Below are positions 32,723 through 40,744 of a stretch of 64,000 bases of DNA, piece after piece (within the stretch, counting starts at the first letter, position 1; every line of letters starts with the position of its first letter). The translations under genes were made by a program, and so were the position numbers. The notes under the pieces were generated by a model. That model was not told the origin of the DNA. It saw only the letters and a list, made by a program, of their open reading frames with translations, and ran no database searches. The stretch spans positions 62,001 to 126,000 of the forward strand of contig NZ_LMAH01000008.1 of assembly GCF_001507335.1 (NCBI RefSeq), read 5' to 3'. The stretch is from Chryseobacterium sp. JAH. GTDB lineage: Bacteria; Bacteroidota; Bacteroidia; Flavobacteriales; Weeksellaceae.

Positions 32723-35095
32723 ATGTATAAATTTCTCATTGCATTATTCTTTCCGGCCCTTTTGTTTTCGCAAAAAAGTAAGATCGAAGGCACGATTACA
32801 AACATTCAAAACGAAAAACTGCCATTAGTTTCTGTAGAAGTTTACAATTCGCAGAATGTTTTATTAAAAACGGTAACCACCAATGAAAACGGAAATTTTG
32901 TGTTGGAAGGCATCAACGAGAACAATGTAAAATTAATCATCAAAGATTTAGAATATGCTCAGTTGGAAAAAAATCTGAACTTGGATGAGCAAAAAGAAAG
33001 CTTACAGATTATCCTCAGAAAGGATATTCAGGAAATTCAGGAAGTGGTGATGACCAAACAGAAACCTTTGGTGAAAAGAAAAATAGACCGTTTAGAATTT
33101 AATGTAGAAAACAGCAATATTTCGTCACTGAATGCCTGGGAAATCCTCAAAAAAACTCCGGGAGTCACCGCCGGAAACGACGTTTTGGCCATCAAAGGTA
33201 GTCAGAGTATCATTGTAACCATTAATGATAAAAGAGTGATGCTCACAGGTGATGAACTGAAAAATTTACTGGAAAATACTCAGGGTGATGAAGTAAAGTC
33301 TGTAGAAGTTATCACCAATCCGCCTGCAAAATACGAAGCTTCGGGAAGTGCGGTTCTCAACATCGTGATGAAGAAAAATAAAATTGAAGGATATCGTGGT
33401 GTTCTGAGCTCAAAATATATTCAAAGTCAGTATGCAAAAGGAATAGCTGGACTTTCTCAGTATTATAAAAAAAATAAACTTTCGGTGATGGGAAGCTACT
33501 ATTTCGGAAGCGGAACCTATTATCGTGAAGGTACAGATTACGTAAATTACGTTGAGGATCAGACCCGATGGATCAGTACAATGAATAGGAAGGATGAGAA
33601 CATGAGCCAGAATACTGTCAATCTTAATCTGGAATATGAGATCGACAGTTTGACGAATGTGAGTTTAAATTATTCAGGATTTATTAGTCCAAAATCCTTT
33701 GGAACTTACACCGTGCCGACTTTGATTTATGACATACAAAATAAAGTGGAATCCAATTATACAACCATCAATGATCATCATTCCAGAATTATCAATAATT
33801 CGCTAAGCATTCAGGCAGACAGAAAATTAAATGAGAAAAGTAAGTTAACCTGGACGAATTACTTTGCAGGAAACAATGCACAGAAATATCAGGATGTCCT
33901 AACTTATCTTGATTTTGTGAACCAGTCTCCAACGGAAAGTAATTTTGTAACTAATAATAAAGGTGATGTTAAACTCTATTCTACACAAGCAGATTATCAG
34001 TGGAAAAATGAAAAGTGGGAAGTAGAATCCGGTGGAAAATACAGCTTTGTAAAAACCAACAGCCAACTCGATTTTGCGGATAACGAAAACGGAGAATTAC
34101 AATACAGATCTGATAAAAGCAACGTTTTTGATTATAAAGAACACAATTTTGCACTTTATACTTCATTGGCCTACAATCCCGGGAAATGGAATTTCAAAGC
34201 AGGATTGCGAGCAGAAAAAACAGATCTGGAAGGATTGGTTTCAGAGCCATTTGAAGTGAATAAAAACAATTATTGGAAATTCTTTCCTACACTCTACGTA
34301 CAATACACGACCTCCAGTGATCATCAGTTCGGGTTGTCTTATGGAAAACGTATCAGCAGACCTTCTTATTCTTGGCTCAATCCTGCGAAATCATATTACA
34401 ATTTGTTCTCTTATTTTCAGGGTGACCCAAAATTGAAAGCGACTATTATCCATAACCTCAATTTTACCTACACCTGGAAAGAATGGAATCTGGATTTGTA
34501 TTACAGAAAAGAAATTTTCCCGTCAATGGAAATCTCGTATCAGGAGCCAAGCACCAACAATTTGATTTATAATTTTACCAATATTGAAAAAGGTCAGGCG
34601 TTTGGATTAAGTGTCTATAAAAATTTTCAAATCAAATCCTGGTGGAGTCTGAGTTTGTCTGAAAACCTTGAGCACAACGAAAATTATTTTATCGGCGTTG
34701 ACGATATTTTGTATAAAAACAAGGTCTGGAACTGGGTTTCTGACATTTCCACAAATTTCACTTTAGACAAAAACAGTGACTGGAAATTAGAATTGGGACA
34801 TCGTTACAACTCGCCATCCATTCAGGGTACATTTAGAATTTCAAGCTCTTCGTCTGCATACTTGGTCATGAGCAAGAAGTTTTTCGACAAAAAGCTTGAG
34901 GCAAGTCTCGTTTTTAATGATATTTTTAGAACATCAGGTGAAAAGGTGAAAACCAAATATGCCAATCAGGATAACTATTTCATCGATTACCGGGATACAC
35001 AAAGTGTTTCTGTTTCTGTGAAATTTAATTTTGGAAATCAATCCGTGAAAAATGCTAAGGCAATTAAAAAAGCTGATGAACAGGGAAGAATGTAG
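32723..35095 (+). CDS. Outer-membrane beta-barrel (TonB-dependent receptor-like) protein
   Basis: A 790-residue outer-membrane protein: signal peptide (about 1-16), a carboxypeptidase-regulatory-like domain (about 18-95, IEGTITNIQNEKLPLVSVEV), a plug-like domain (about 100-215, with NAWEILKKTPGVTA) and a 14-stranded-type OMP_b-brl barrel of about 550 residues ending in aromatic strands. It resembles the TonB-receptor superfamily group with no paired SusD. The ligand is unknown. It is divergent from the second two-component system, whose phased binding repeats lie 80-110 bases upstream. Confidence 0.85.
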   Translation: MYKFLIALFFPALLFSQKSKIEGTITNIQNEKLPLVSVEVYNSQNVLLKTVTTNENGNFVLEGINENNVKLIIKDLEYAQLEKNLNLDEQKESLQIILRKDIQEIQEVVMTKQKPLVKRKIDRLEFNVENSNISSLNAWEILKKTPGVTAGNDVLAIKGSQSIIVTINDKRVMLTGDELKNLLENTQGDEVKSVEVITNPPAKYEASGSAVLNIVMKKNKIEGYRGVLSSKYIQSQYAKGIAGLSQYYKKNKLSVMGSYYFGSGTYYREGTDYVNYVEDQTRWISTMNRKDENMSQNTVNLNLEYEIDSLTNVSLNYSGFISPKSFGTYTVPTLIYDIQNKVESNYTTINDHHSRIINNSLSIQADRKLNEKSKLTWTNYFAGNNAQKYQDVLTYLDFVNQSPTESNFVTNNKGDVKLYSTQADYQWKNEKWEVESGGKYSFVKTNSQLDFADNENGELQYRSDKSNVFDYKEHNFALYTSLAYNPGKWNFKAGLRAEKTDLEGLVSEPFEVNKNNYWKFFPTLYVQYTTSSDHQFGLSYGKRISRPSYSWLNPAKSYYNLFSYFQGDPKLKATIIHNLNFTYTWKEWNLDLYYRKEIFPSMEISYQEPSTNNLIYNFTNIEKGQAFGLSVYKNFQIKSWWSLSLSENLEHNENYFIGVDDILYKNKVWNWVSDISTNFTLDKNSDWKLELGHRYNSPSIQGTFRISSSSSAYLVMSKKFFDKKLEASLVFNDIFRTSGEKVKTKYANQDNYFIDYRDTQSVSVSVKFNFGNQSVKNAKAIKKADEQGRM

Positions 35096-35193
35096 ATTTT
35101 CACCAGCTCAGTTTGTACATTTGAGAGCTATTTCATTAGGGTAATTTATTTAACCGCCTTTTAATCTTTCAAAAGTCTTTATTACATTTTCCC

Positions 35194-35201
35194 TATTTTT
35201 G
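35194..35201 (+). promoter_or_regulatory. -7 box of the second M1 peptidase gene
   Basis: TATTTTTG matches TAnnTTTG exactly, 24 bases before ATG 35226; there is no convincing -33 element. Confidence 0.4.
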
Positions 35202-35225
35202 AAATTCATTATTTAAAAATTTAAT

Positions 35226-37094
35226 ATGAATAGATTTCTTTTGGGATTGGTCACTATGGCTTTATCTGTACATATTTCCGCACAGGAACTGTATATGCCG
35301 AGAAATATTAAAAAAGCTTACGAAAACGGAACGCGCGATATTTCCGGAGCACCGGGAAAAAACTACTGGCAGAATAAAGGAATTTATAATGTTGAGGTAA
35401 AAGTAGATGCTAAAACGAAGATTGTTTCGGGTAAAGAAACGATTGTTTACAGTAACAACAGTCCGAATGATTTGAATGAATTGGCAATACGATTTGTCAA
35501 CAATCTGCACAAACCAGAATCTCCGCGATCTGGCTCGGTGTCAAAAGATTTTCTTTCATCTGGTCTAAAAATTAAATCTTTCATCGTTGACGGTTCTGTG
35601 TACAATGTCAACAGCGAAAGTTGGGGAACGGTGGAAAAAGTAAAACTAAACAAAGCTTTACAATCGAAATCAAAAGCTGAAGTAAAAATTGAATGGGAAT
35701 ATCCACTGTCTGTACAAAGCGGACGTGAAGGACAAATTGATCCTGAGACTTTTTATGTCGCTTATTCTTTCCCAAGAATTTCTGTATATGATGATTACAA
35801 TGGTTGGGATATGCTTCCTCACTCCGACCGACAGGAGTTTTACAATGATTTTAATGATTATTCTTTTGCGATTTCTGCTCCGAAGAATTATGTTGTTTGG
35901 TCGACTGGTGAATTTCTGAATCCTGAAGAGGTTTTGCAGACTGAATATGTAAACAGATTTAAATCTTCTCTTACAAGTGATGAAATCATTCACATTGCCA
36001 GTGAAGCAGAAATGAAATCAGGCAAAGTCACCAAGAATAACAAATGGAATGTCTGGAAATTCAAGGCTAATAACATTACAGATTTCTGTTTTGCTTTGAG
36101 CAATCATTATGTCTGGGATGGTTCGAGTGTTCAGCTAAAAACGAAAAGAGCAAGTGTTCAGGCCGGTTATAAAGCCGGTGCAAAAGATTTTGAACATTAT
36201 GTAGAATGGATGCGGTATAATCTGGATTGGTTTTCAAAAAACTGGCCGGGTGTAGAATATCCATATCCTGTGATGACAGCAATTCAGGGGTATGCGGATA
36301 TGGAATATCCAATGATGATCAACGATACAAGTATTCCAGATGATTTGCAGGATGCAAGACTGACGGCGGATCATGAAATTGCGCATACGTATTTTCCCTT
36401 TTATATGGGAATTAACGAAACCCGCTATGCCTTTATGGATGAAGGCTGGGCAACGACTTTGGAATATTTAATTGGAATTGATGAGAACGGAAAAGATGCC
36501 GCCGAAAAATTTTATAAAAACTTCCGCGTTAAAAGATGGATCAATGATGCTTCAGCAGAACAGGATCAACCGATTATTACGATGAGTACTCAGGTAAGCG
36601 GAGCAGGGTACGGCAATAATTCTTATGTGAAATCATCTCTTTCTTATCTGGCATTAAAAGATTATCTAGGCGACGATCTGTTTAAAAAAGCTTTACATCA
36701 TTACATGAATAACTGGAATGGGAAACATCCGATTCCGTGGGATTATTTTTATTCGATGAATACAGGATCGGGAAAAAATCTGAACTGGTTTTTCAACAAT
36801 TGGTTTTACACTAATTATTATATTGATTTAAAAATCAAAAATGCAAGTCAGCAAAAAGGTAAGCTTATGTTGAAAATTGATAATGTAGGTGGTTTTGCGG
36901 TTCCTTTTGATGTCGTTGTGACTTATGAAGATAGGTCGGTTGAAAAAACTCATTATACACCTCAGATCTGGGAAAAGGATCAGAAAAATGCGGAGATTTC
37001 TCTTTCAACAAAAAAGAAAGTAAAGTCTGTACTTTTAGAAGGTGGACTTTTTATGGATTACACACCTGAGGATAATTTGAAAAATTTGCAATAG
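35226..37094 (+). CDS. Secreted M1-family metallopeptidase (shorter paralogue)
   Basis: A 622-residue M1 peptidase with a signal peptide (about 1-18, ending ISAQ). The zinc site HEIAH (about residue 383) is followed after 18 residues by Glu in FMDEGWATT; DMEYPMM precedes it in the exopeptidase-motif position. The beginning of the mature protein (GAPGKNYWQN) closely parallels [10 protein letters not shown] in the 732-residue paralogue at 23571, but the C-terminal domain of that protein is missing here. It has its own -7 box. Confidence 0.9.
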   Translation: MNRFLLGLVTMALSVHISAQELYMPRNIKKAYENGTRDISGAPGKNYWQNKGIYNVEVKVDAKTKIVSGKETIVYSNNSPNDLNELAIRFVNNLHKPESPRSGSVSKDFLSSGLKIKSFIVDGSVYNVNSESWGTVEKVKLNKALQSKSKAEVKIEWEYPLSVQSGREGQIDPETFYVAYSFPRISVYDDYNGWDMLPHSDRQEFYNDFNDYSFAISAPKNYVVWSTGEFLNPEEVLQTEYVNRFKSSLTSDEIIHIASEAEMKSGKVTKNNKWNVWKFKANNITDFCFALSNHYVWDGSSVQLKTKRASVQAGYKAGAKDFEHYVEWMRYNLDWFSKNWPGVEYPYPVMTAIQGYADMEYPMMINDTSIPDDLQDARLTADHEIAHTYFPFYMGINETRYAFMDEGWATTLEYLIGIDENGKDAAEKFYKNFRVKRWINDASAEQDQPIITMSTQVSGAGYGNNSYVKSSLSYLALKDYLGDDLFKKALHHYMNNWNGKHPIPWDYFYSMNTGSGKNLNWFFNNWFYTNYYIDLKIKNASQQKGKLMLKIDNVGGFAVPFDVVVTYEDRSVEKTHYTPQIWEKDQKNAEISLSTKKKVKSVLLEGGLFMDYTPEDNLKNLQ

Positions 37095-37133
37095 AAAAAT
37101 TCTTCAAAGCAGTAAAGTTTCTCTAATAAATGA

Positions 37134-37141
37134 TAGATTTG
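37134..37141 (+). promoter_or_regulatory. -7 box of the FKBP gene
   Basis: TAGATTTG matches TAnnTTTG exactly, 32 bases before ATG 37174; the -33 element is not recognised. Confidence 0.4.
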
Positions 37142-37173
37142 CAGCGGTTAATAATCAATAATAAAATTATCAA

Positions 37174-37878
37174 ATGAAAAGACAGACTATCGCATTATTT
37201 TGCATAGCAATATTTAGCATTTCATGTACTCAGAAAAGTGAAGCAAAAGAAGATAGCAAATATACAGATGACCAAAAAGCATCTTATTATATAGGTTTAA
37301 GCATTGCTCAAAATATGAAGCAAGAAGGCTTCAAGGTAGATGCAGATCTTTTGGCTCAGGCTATCAAAGAAGAAATGGAAGGGAAAACTAAGCTGATGCC
37401 CGCTGAAGAAATGAATACTTTCATGCAAGAATTTATGCAGAAGCAGAATGACAAAAAACAATCTGCAGCAATGGCACAGGCAGATGTAAATAAGAAAAAA
37501 GGTCTAGATTTTCTTGCGAAAAACAAAAGCAACCCTAAAGTGAAAACTACAGCTTCAGGTTTACAGTACGAGGTATTACAGGAAGGTGATGGTAATACAA
37601 AACCAAAAGCATCGGATGTTGTACAGGTAAAATATACCGGGAAATTGATGGATGGAACTGTGTTCGATTCTACCGAAAAAAATGGAGGCGCACCAATGGA
37701 TATTAATTTGGGAGGCGTGATCAAAGGATGGACGGAAGGAATCCAGCTCATGAGCAAAGGATCTAAGTACAGATTTTACATCCCTTCAGATCTGGCCTAT
37801 GGAGATCAAGGAGCGGGAGCTGCAATTCCTGCAGGTTCTACAATCATTTTCGATGTAGAGCTAGTGAATATAAAATAA
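37174..37878 (+). CDS. FKBP-type peptidyl-prolyl isomerase, lipoprotein
   Basis: A 234-residue foldase anchored as a lipoprotein (IFSISC, Cys18). Residues about 30-110 form the helical FkpA/Mip-type dimerisation domain (DDQKASYYIGLSIAQNM). Residues about 125-234 form the FKBP domain, with VQVKYTGKLMDGTVFDS, GVIKGWTEGIQLM, LAYGDQGAG and IPAGSTIIFDVEL holding the usual aromatic active-site residues. It would speed proline isomerisation of exported proteins in the periplasm. A single gene with promoter and terminator. Confidence 0.92.
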   Translation: MKRQTIALFCIAIFSISCTQKSEAKEDSKYTDDQKASYYIGLSIAQNMKQEGFKVDADLLAQAIKEEMEGKTKLMPAEEMNTFMQEFMQKQNDKKQSAAMAQADVNKKKGLDFLAKNKSNPKVKTTASGLQYEVLQEGDGNTKPKASDVVQVKYTGKLMDGTVFDSTEKNGGAPMDINLGGVIKGWTEGIQLMSKGSKYRFYIPSDLAYGDQGAGAAIPAGSTIIFDVELVNIK

Positions 37879-37901
37879 CTTGATGTTTTTTTATCAAAAT
37901 C

Positions 37902-37933
37902 AAAAAAAGAAGCTTTTAAGCTTCTTTTTTTTT
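37902..37933. terminator. Bidirectional terminator between FKBP and NarL-type genes
   Basis: AAAAAAAGAAGCTT, loop TT, AAGCTTCTTTTTTTTT: A and T tracts flank a 7-8 bp GC-containing stem, usable on both strands by the convergent genes. Confidence 0.8.
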
Positions 37934-37994
37934 GAATAATCCTCACGGATAAATAGATAGAGAGTGTTTTCAAATACAGAGGAAAGAGATCGTT

Positions 37995-38639
37995 CTAAGA
38001 TTCTGCAAATCCATTTTTTAAAGCGAAAACAGCCAATCCGACTCTTGTTTTCAACTCTAATTTTTCACAGAGCTGATCTCTGTAACTTTCTACAGTTCGA
38101 GGGCTGCAGCACATTTTTTCGGCAATTTCTTTATAACTTAATTCTGTAACTGTATAGGTAAGGAATTCTTTTTCTCTGTCGGAAATCTTTACAGACTTTT
38201 CGCTGGTATTTTCATTGTTGATGTTTGAAAAAATGATTTTTGAAGCCCATTCCGGATAGAAAAATCCATCATCTTTTAATCTGATAAGAGCTTCTTCGAG
38301 ATCTCTCGGATGGGTGTTTTTCAGAAGGTATCCTTTTGCACCGTTTTTTATCATTTTAATGACACTTTTGTCATCGCCCTGCATACTTAAGGCCATTACC
38401 TTGATATCGGGATGGTTTTTTTTGAGCCAGAGTACACATTCAAATCCATCCATAATCGGCATACTGATATCCATTAAAATGATATCAGGAATTTCATGAT
38501 TGCTTTGGAATTTCTCAATCAGATCTTGTCCGTTTTCTGCAACATAGATTACCTGAAAATCTTCAAAATTATCAATAATTCCTTCCAAAGCTTTTGCGAT
38601 AAGCAGATGATCATCAACGATTACTATTGTTTTTTTCAT
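37995..38639 (-). CDS. NarL/LuxR-type response regulator
   Basis: A 214-residue regulator: receiver with acidic pair at 9-10 and Asp57 (IILMDISMPIMDG), and a C-terminal LuxR helix-turn-helix (ELSYKEIAEKMCCSPRTVESY, then LCEKLELKTRVG). It is the last gene of a three-gene unit (membrane protein, kinase, regulator) and overlaps the kinase stop by 4 bases. Targets are unknown. Confidence 0.9.
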   Translation of the reverse strand: MKKTIVIVDDHLLIAKALEGIIDNFEDFQVIYVAENGQDLIEKFQSNHEIPDIILMDISMPIMDGFECVLWLKKNHPDIKVMALSMQGDDKSVIKMIKNGAKGYLLKNTHPRDLEEALIRLKDDGFFYPEWASKIIFSNINNENTSEKSVKISDREKEFLTYTVTELSYKEIAEKMCCSPRTVESYRDQLCEKLELKTRVGLAVFALKNGFAES

Positions 38640-39421
38640 GCCTGATTTTTAAAAGAGATATTAAGTTGAGTTCCGGAATTTATATCACTTACTAAATTGA
38701 AATCTGCCCCGATGATTTTTGCACGGTTTTTCATGTTGGTGAGCCCTATTCCGTTAAAAAGCGTTTTTGACGTATCGAAACCGATTCCGTCATCTTTGAC
38801 ATTCAGTTCCCATAGATTTTCTTCAGTAGTTTTTAATTTAATGAAAATGTTTTTGCATTGAGAATGTTTGATGCTGTTTTGAATAAATTCCTGAGTGATT
38901 CTGAGAAGTACATTTTTATGAACAAAATCTAGCTCAAGATGATCCATTTGATGTTCAAAATGAATTTCACATTTCTTTAAGGCATTGATGTGATCAACCT
39001 CTTCCTCAATTAATGTTATAATTTCTTTCTGATTAATGTTGTCATCTGTAAGAGTTTTCGAAAGCGCTCTCAAATCCTGCAAAGACTGATTAATGATTTG
39101 TGAAACCTGATCAATTCTCTCACTTACTTCCGTAACTTTATTTTCGTAGAGCATCTGTTGAGTATAAAGGCTGACTAAAGTGAGCTTTTGACCGATATTA
39201 TCATGAAGTTCACGCCCGATCTGCTGCATTGTAGACTGCTGAATCTCTAGCTGAGTGGCTAAAAGTTCTCTTTGGTGAACCTCATTTTTAAGCTTAATTT
39301 CACTTAGATATTCTACTTTTCTCTGCTTGTATTTTCGTATATAGATCATCACTGCAACAATAAACATTGCAAAAAAAGTATTGAATAGTATAATCGTTAA
39401 GAGTAGCTCTGTTTTCCCCAT
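38636..39421 (-). CDS. Sensor histidine kinase, HisKA_3 (NarX/DesK-like)
   Basis: A 261-residue kinase with one N-terminal membrane segment (about 6-28), a coiled-coil region (about 35-65), the HisKA_3 box IGRELHDNIGQKLTLVSL with His73, and a HATPase domain (VKDDGIGFD; GIGLTNMKNRA). It has no periplasmic sensor domain of its own. It may therefore sense through its membrane segment or the neighbouring multi-pass protein, whose gene overlaps by 25 bases. It should phosphorylate the LuxR-type regulator encoded immediately downstream. Confidence 0.9.
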   Translation of the reverse strand: MGKTELLLTIILFNTFFAMFIVAVMIYIRKYKQRKVEYLSEIKLKNEVHQRELLATQLEIQQSTMQQIGRELHDNIGQKLTLVSLYTQQMLYENKVTEVSERIDQVSQIINQSLQDLRALSKTLTDDNINQKEIITLIEEEVDHINALKKCEIHFEHQMDHLELDFVHKNVLLRITQEFIQNSIKHSQCKNIFIKLKTTEENLWELNVKDDGIGFDTSKTLFNGIGLTNMKNRAKIIGADFNLVSDINSGTQLNISFKNQA

Positions 39422-40047
39422 ATAAATGAACTTGCAAATAGAAGGTACATGGCAATCCCCGAAATCAAAAAATAATTAAAATAGAGATTCCATATTTCCG
39501 GATGTTCGAATAACTGGAAGTAGAACGCCCAAAACGGGAGTGTGCCTATGTAAAATAAAGTTACGCCGAGATTAATATAAAACATCCTGTTTTTAGCAAA
39601 ATTAAGAATGTTATCTGAGTTAATCTGTTTGTAATATTCCATTATCACCAAAATCATCAAAAGTAAGCTACCAAAGGTATAATTGAAAGGGAAAATTTGT
39701 TTGTTTGTGACGAAATATACCTGGGTCACGATATATGACAATGTAAACAATGCGATGAAAATCCAGAATGTTATTTTCTGATTAAGCGATTTATAAGCGT
39801 ACAACCAAAAGAAAAAAATGAATTCCAATGGAATGACAAAGTAATTGTACATTATATTTTTAGAAAATGAAATATATTCTATTCCATATTTTGCAAGCAG
39901 TTCGCAGGAGAAAATAATAGTCAGGAATAATGAAAAGTAGCGGTAATGCGTTTGTCTAATTTTTTTATATAAAAGTATCGATGCCAAAGCGGCAATACCT
40001 TCGCTAATTCTCATGCAGTTTTGCAGTAAAATTTGAAACTCGGTCAT
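39397..40047 (-). CDS. Multi-pass membrane protein, possible sensor partner of the kinase
   Basis: A 216-residue protein with 6-7 hydrophobic segments, short loops and no recognised family motif. The arrangement is like the 7TM membrane halves found fused to or beside DesK-type kinases. Its 3' end overlaps the kinase start by 25 bases in another frame, which strongly implies co-translation. A joint sensing unit is inferred. It lies 10 bases after the gene at 40058-40582, so it may be transcribed with it. Confidence 0.7.
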   Translation of the reverse strand: MTEFQILLQNCMRISEGIAALASILLYKKIRQTHYRYFSLFLTIIFSCELLAKYGIEYISFSKNIMYNYFVIPLEFIFFFWLYAYKSLNQKITFWIFIALFTLSYIVTQVYFVTNKQIFPFNYTFGSLLLMILVIMEYYKQINSDNILNFAKNRMFYINLGVTLFYIGTLPFWAFYFQLFEHPEIWNLYFNYFLISGIAMYLLFASSFIWGKQSYS

Positions 40048-40057
40048 TCAATATGTA

Positions 40058-40582
40058 TTAGTAAAACTCTACAGTAGAAGATCCTGGTGGAATTAAGTCT
40101 CCGTGGTTTTGTGCCATAGCATTTCTTCCCAGTCTGGCTGTTATTGCTAACGCAGTCTCTGTATCTCTTTCTGAATCGGATTCAAAAGGGTTAAAATCAA
40201 AATTTAGCATTGTTCCGGTACCATCGTCTTCTTTTTTCGTTGGAATCATCACCAATGTATGTTTTTTGGCATAATCTTCGGGAATAGGGTCGGTAGGGTT
40301 TTCCGAATAAGCTGCGTAATAGAAACGAATTCCCAAATCTTTATCAGGACATGTAGGGCTAATCAAACGTGCTTGTTTCTCGATTTCTGCAACAAAATTT
40401 TTAACGGTTTCAAGATCAAACCAAATCGAATGAGCATCACCAATTCCTAAATTATCATTGATAAATCTTAATTGATTGTTGCGGTAATTATGAATCAATT
40501 CCTGAATAAAATCAGCAGGCATTGTGCTTGGAGAAATAGACTGGTTTTGTCTACCGTTATCGTCATTTTGCTCTGTTCCCAT
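40058..40582 (-). CDS. Hypothetical cytoplasmic protein
   Basis: A 174-residue soluble protein with a polar, disordered-looking N-terminus (about 1-22) and a compact middle (IHNYRNNQLRFINDNLGIGD, then HSIWFDLETVKNFVAEIE). The C-terminal part has aspartate/glycine-rich segments (KKEDDGTGTMLNFDFNPFES; GDLIPPGSSTVEFY). I do not recognise the family. It is the first gene of the unit that continues with the membrane protein and the NarL-type two-component genes, with 10 bases between. Confidence 0.65.
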   Translation of the reverse strand: MGTEQNDDNGRQNQSISPSTMPADFIQELIHNYRNNQLRFINDNLGIGDAHSIWFDLETVKNFVAEIEKQARLISPTCPDKDLGIRFYYAAYSENPTDPIPEDYAKKHTLVMIPTKKEDDGTGTMLNFDFNPFESDSERDTETALAITARLGRNAMAQNHGDLIPPGSSTVEFY

Positions 40583-40685
40583 GATTGTTTGTTAAAATTA
40601 GTTTCACAAATTACCGAAAAAAATGTAATATAATTAGTGTTTTTCCCGATGAAAGGTACTGTGTTTTCCCGGGTTTTTTAAAAAA

Positions 40686-40720
40686 AATAACCGCAAACTT
40701 TAGTTTGCAGTTATTAAAAA
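40686..40720 (-). terminator. Terminator of clpB
   Basis: AATAACCGCAAACT (40686-40699), loop TT, AGTTTGCAGTTATT (40702-40715), one mismatch; on the minus strand it runs into eight T after the clpB stop. Confidence 0.8.
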
Positions 40721-40744
40721 AAATTATATATGAAAAAAAACTAC

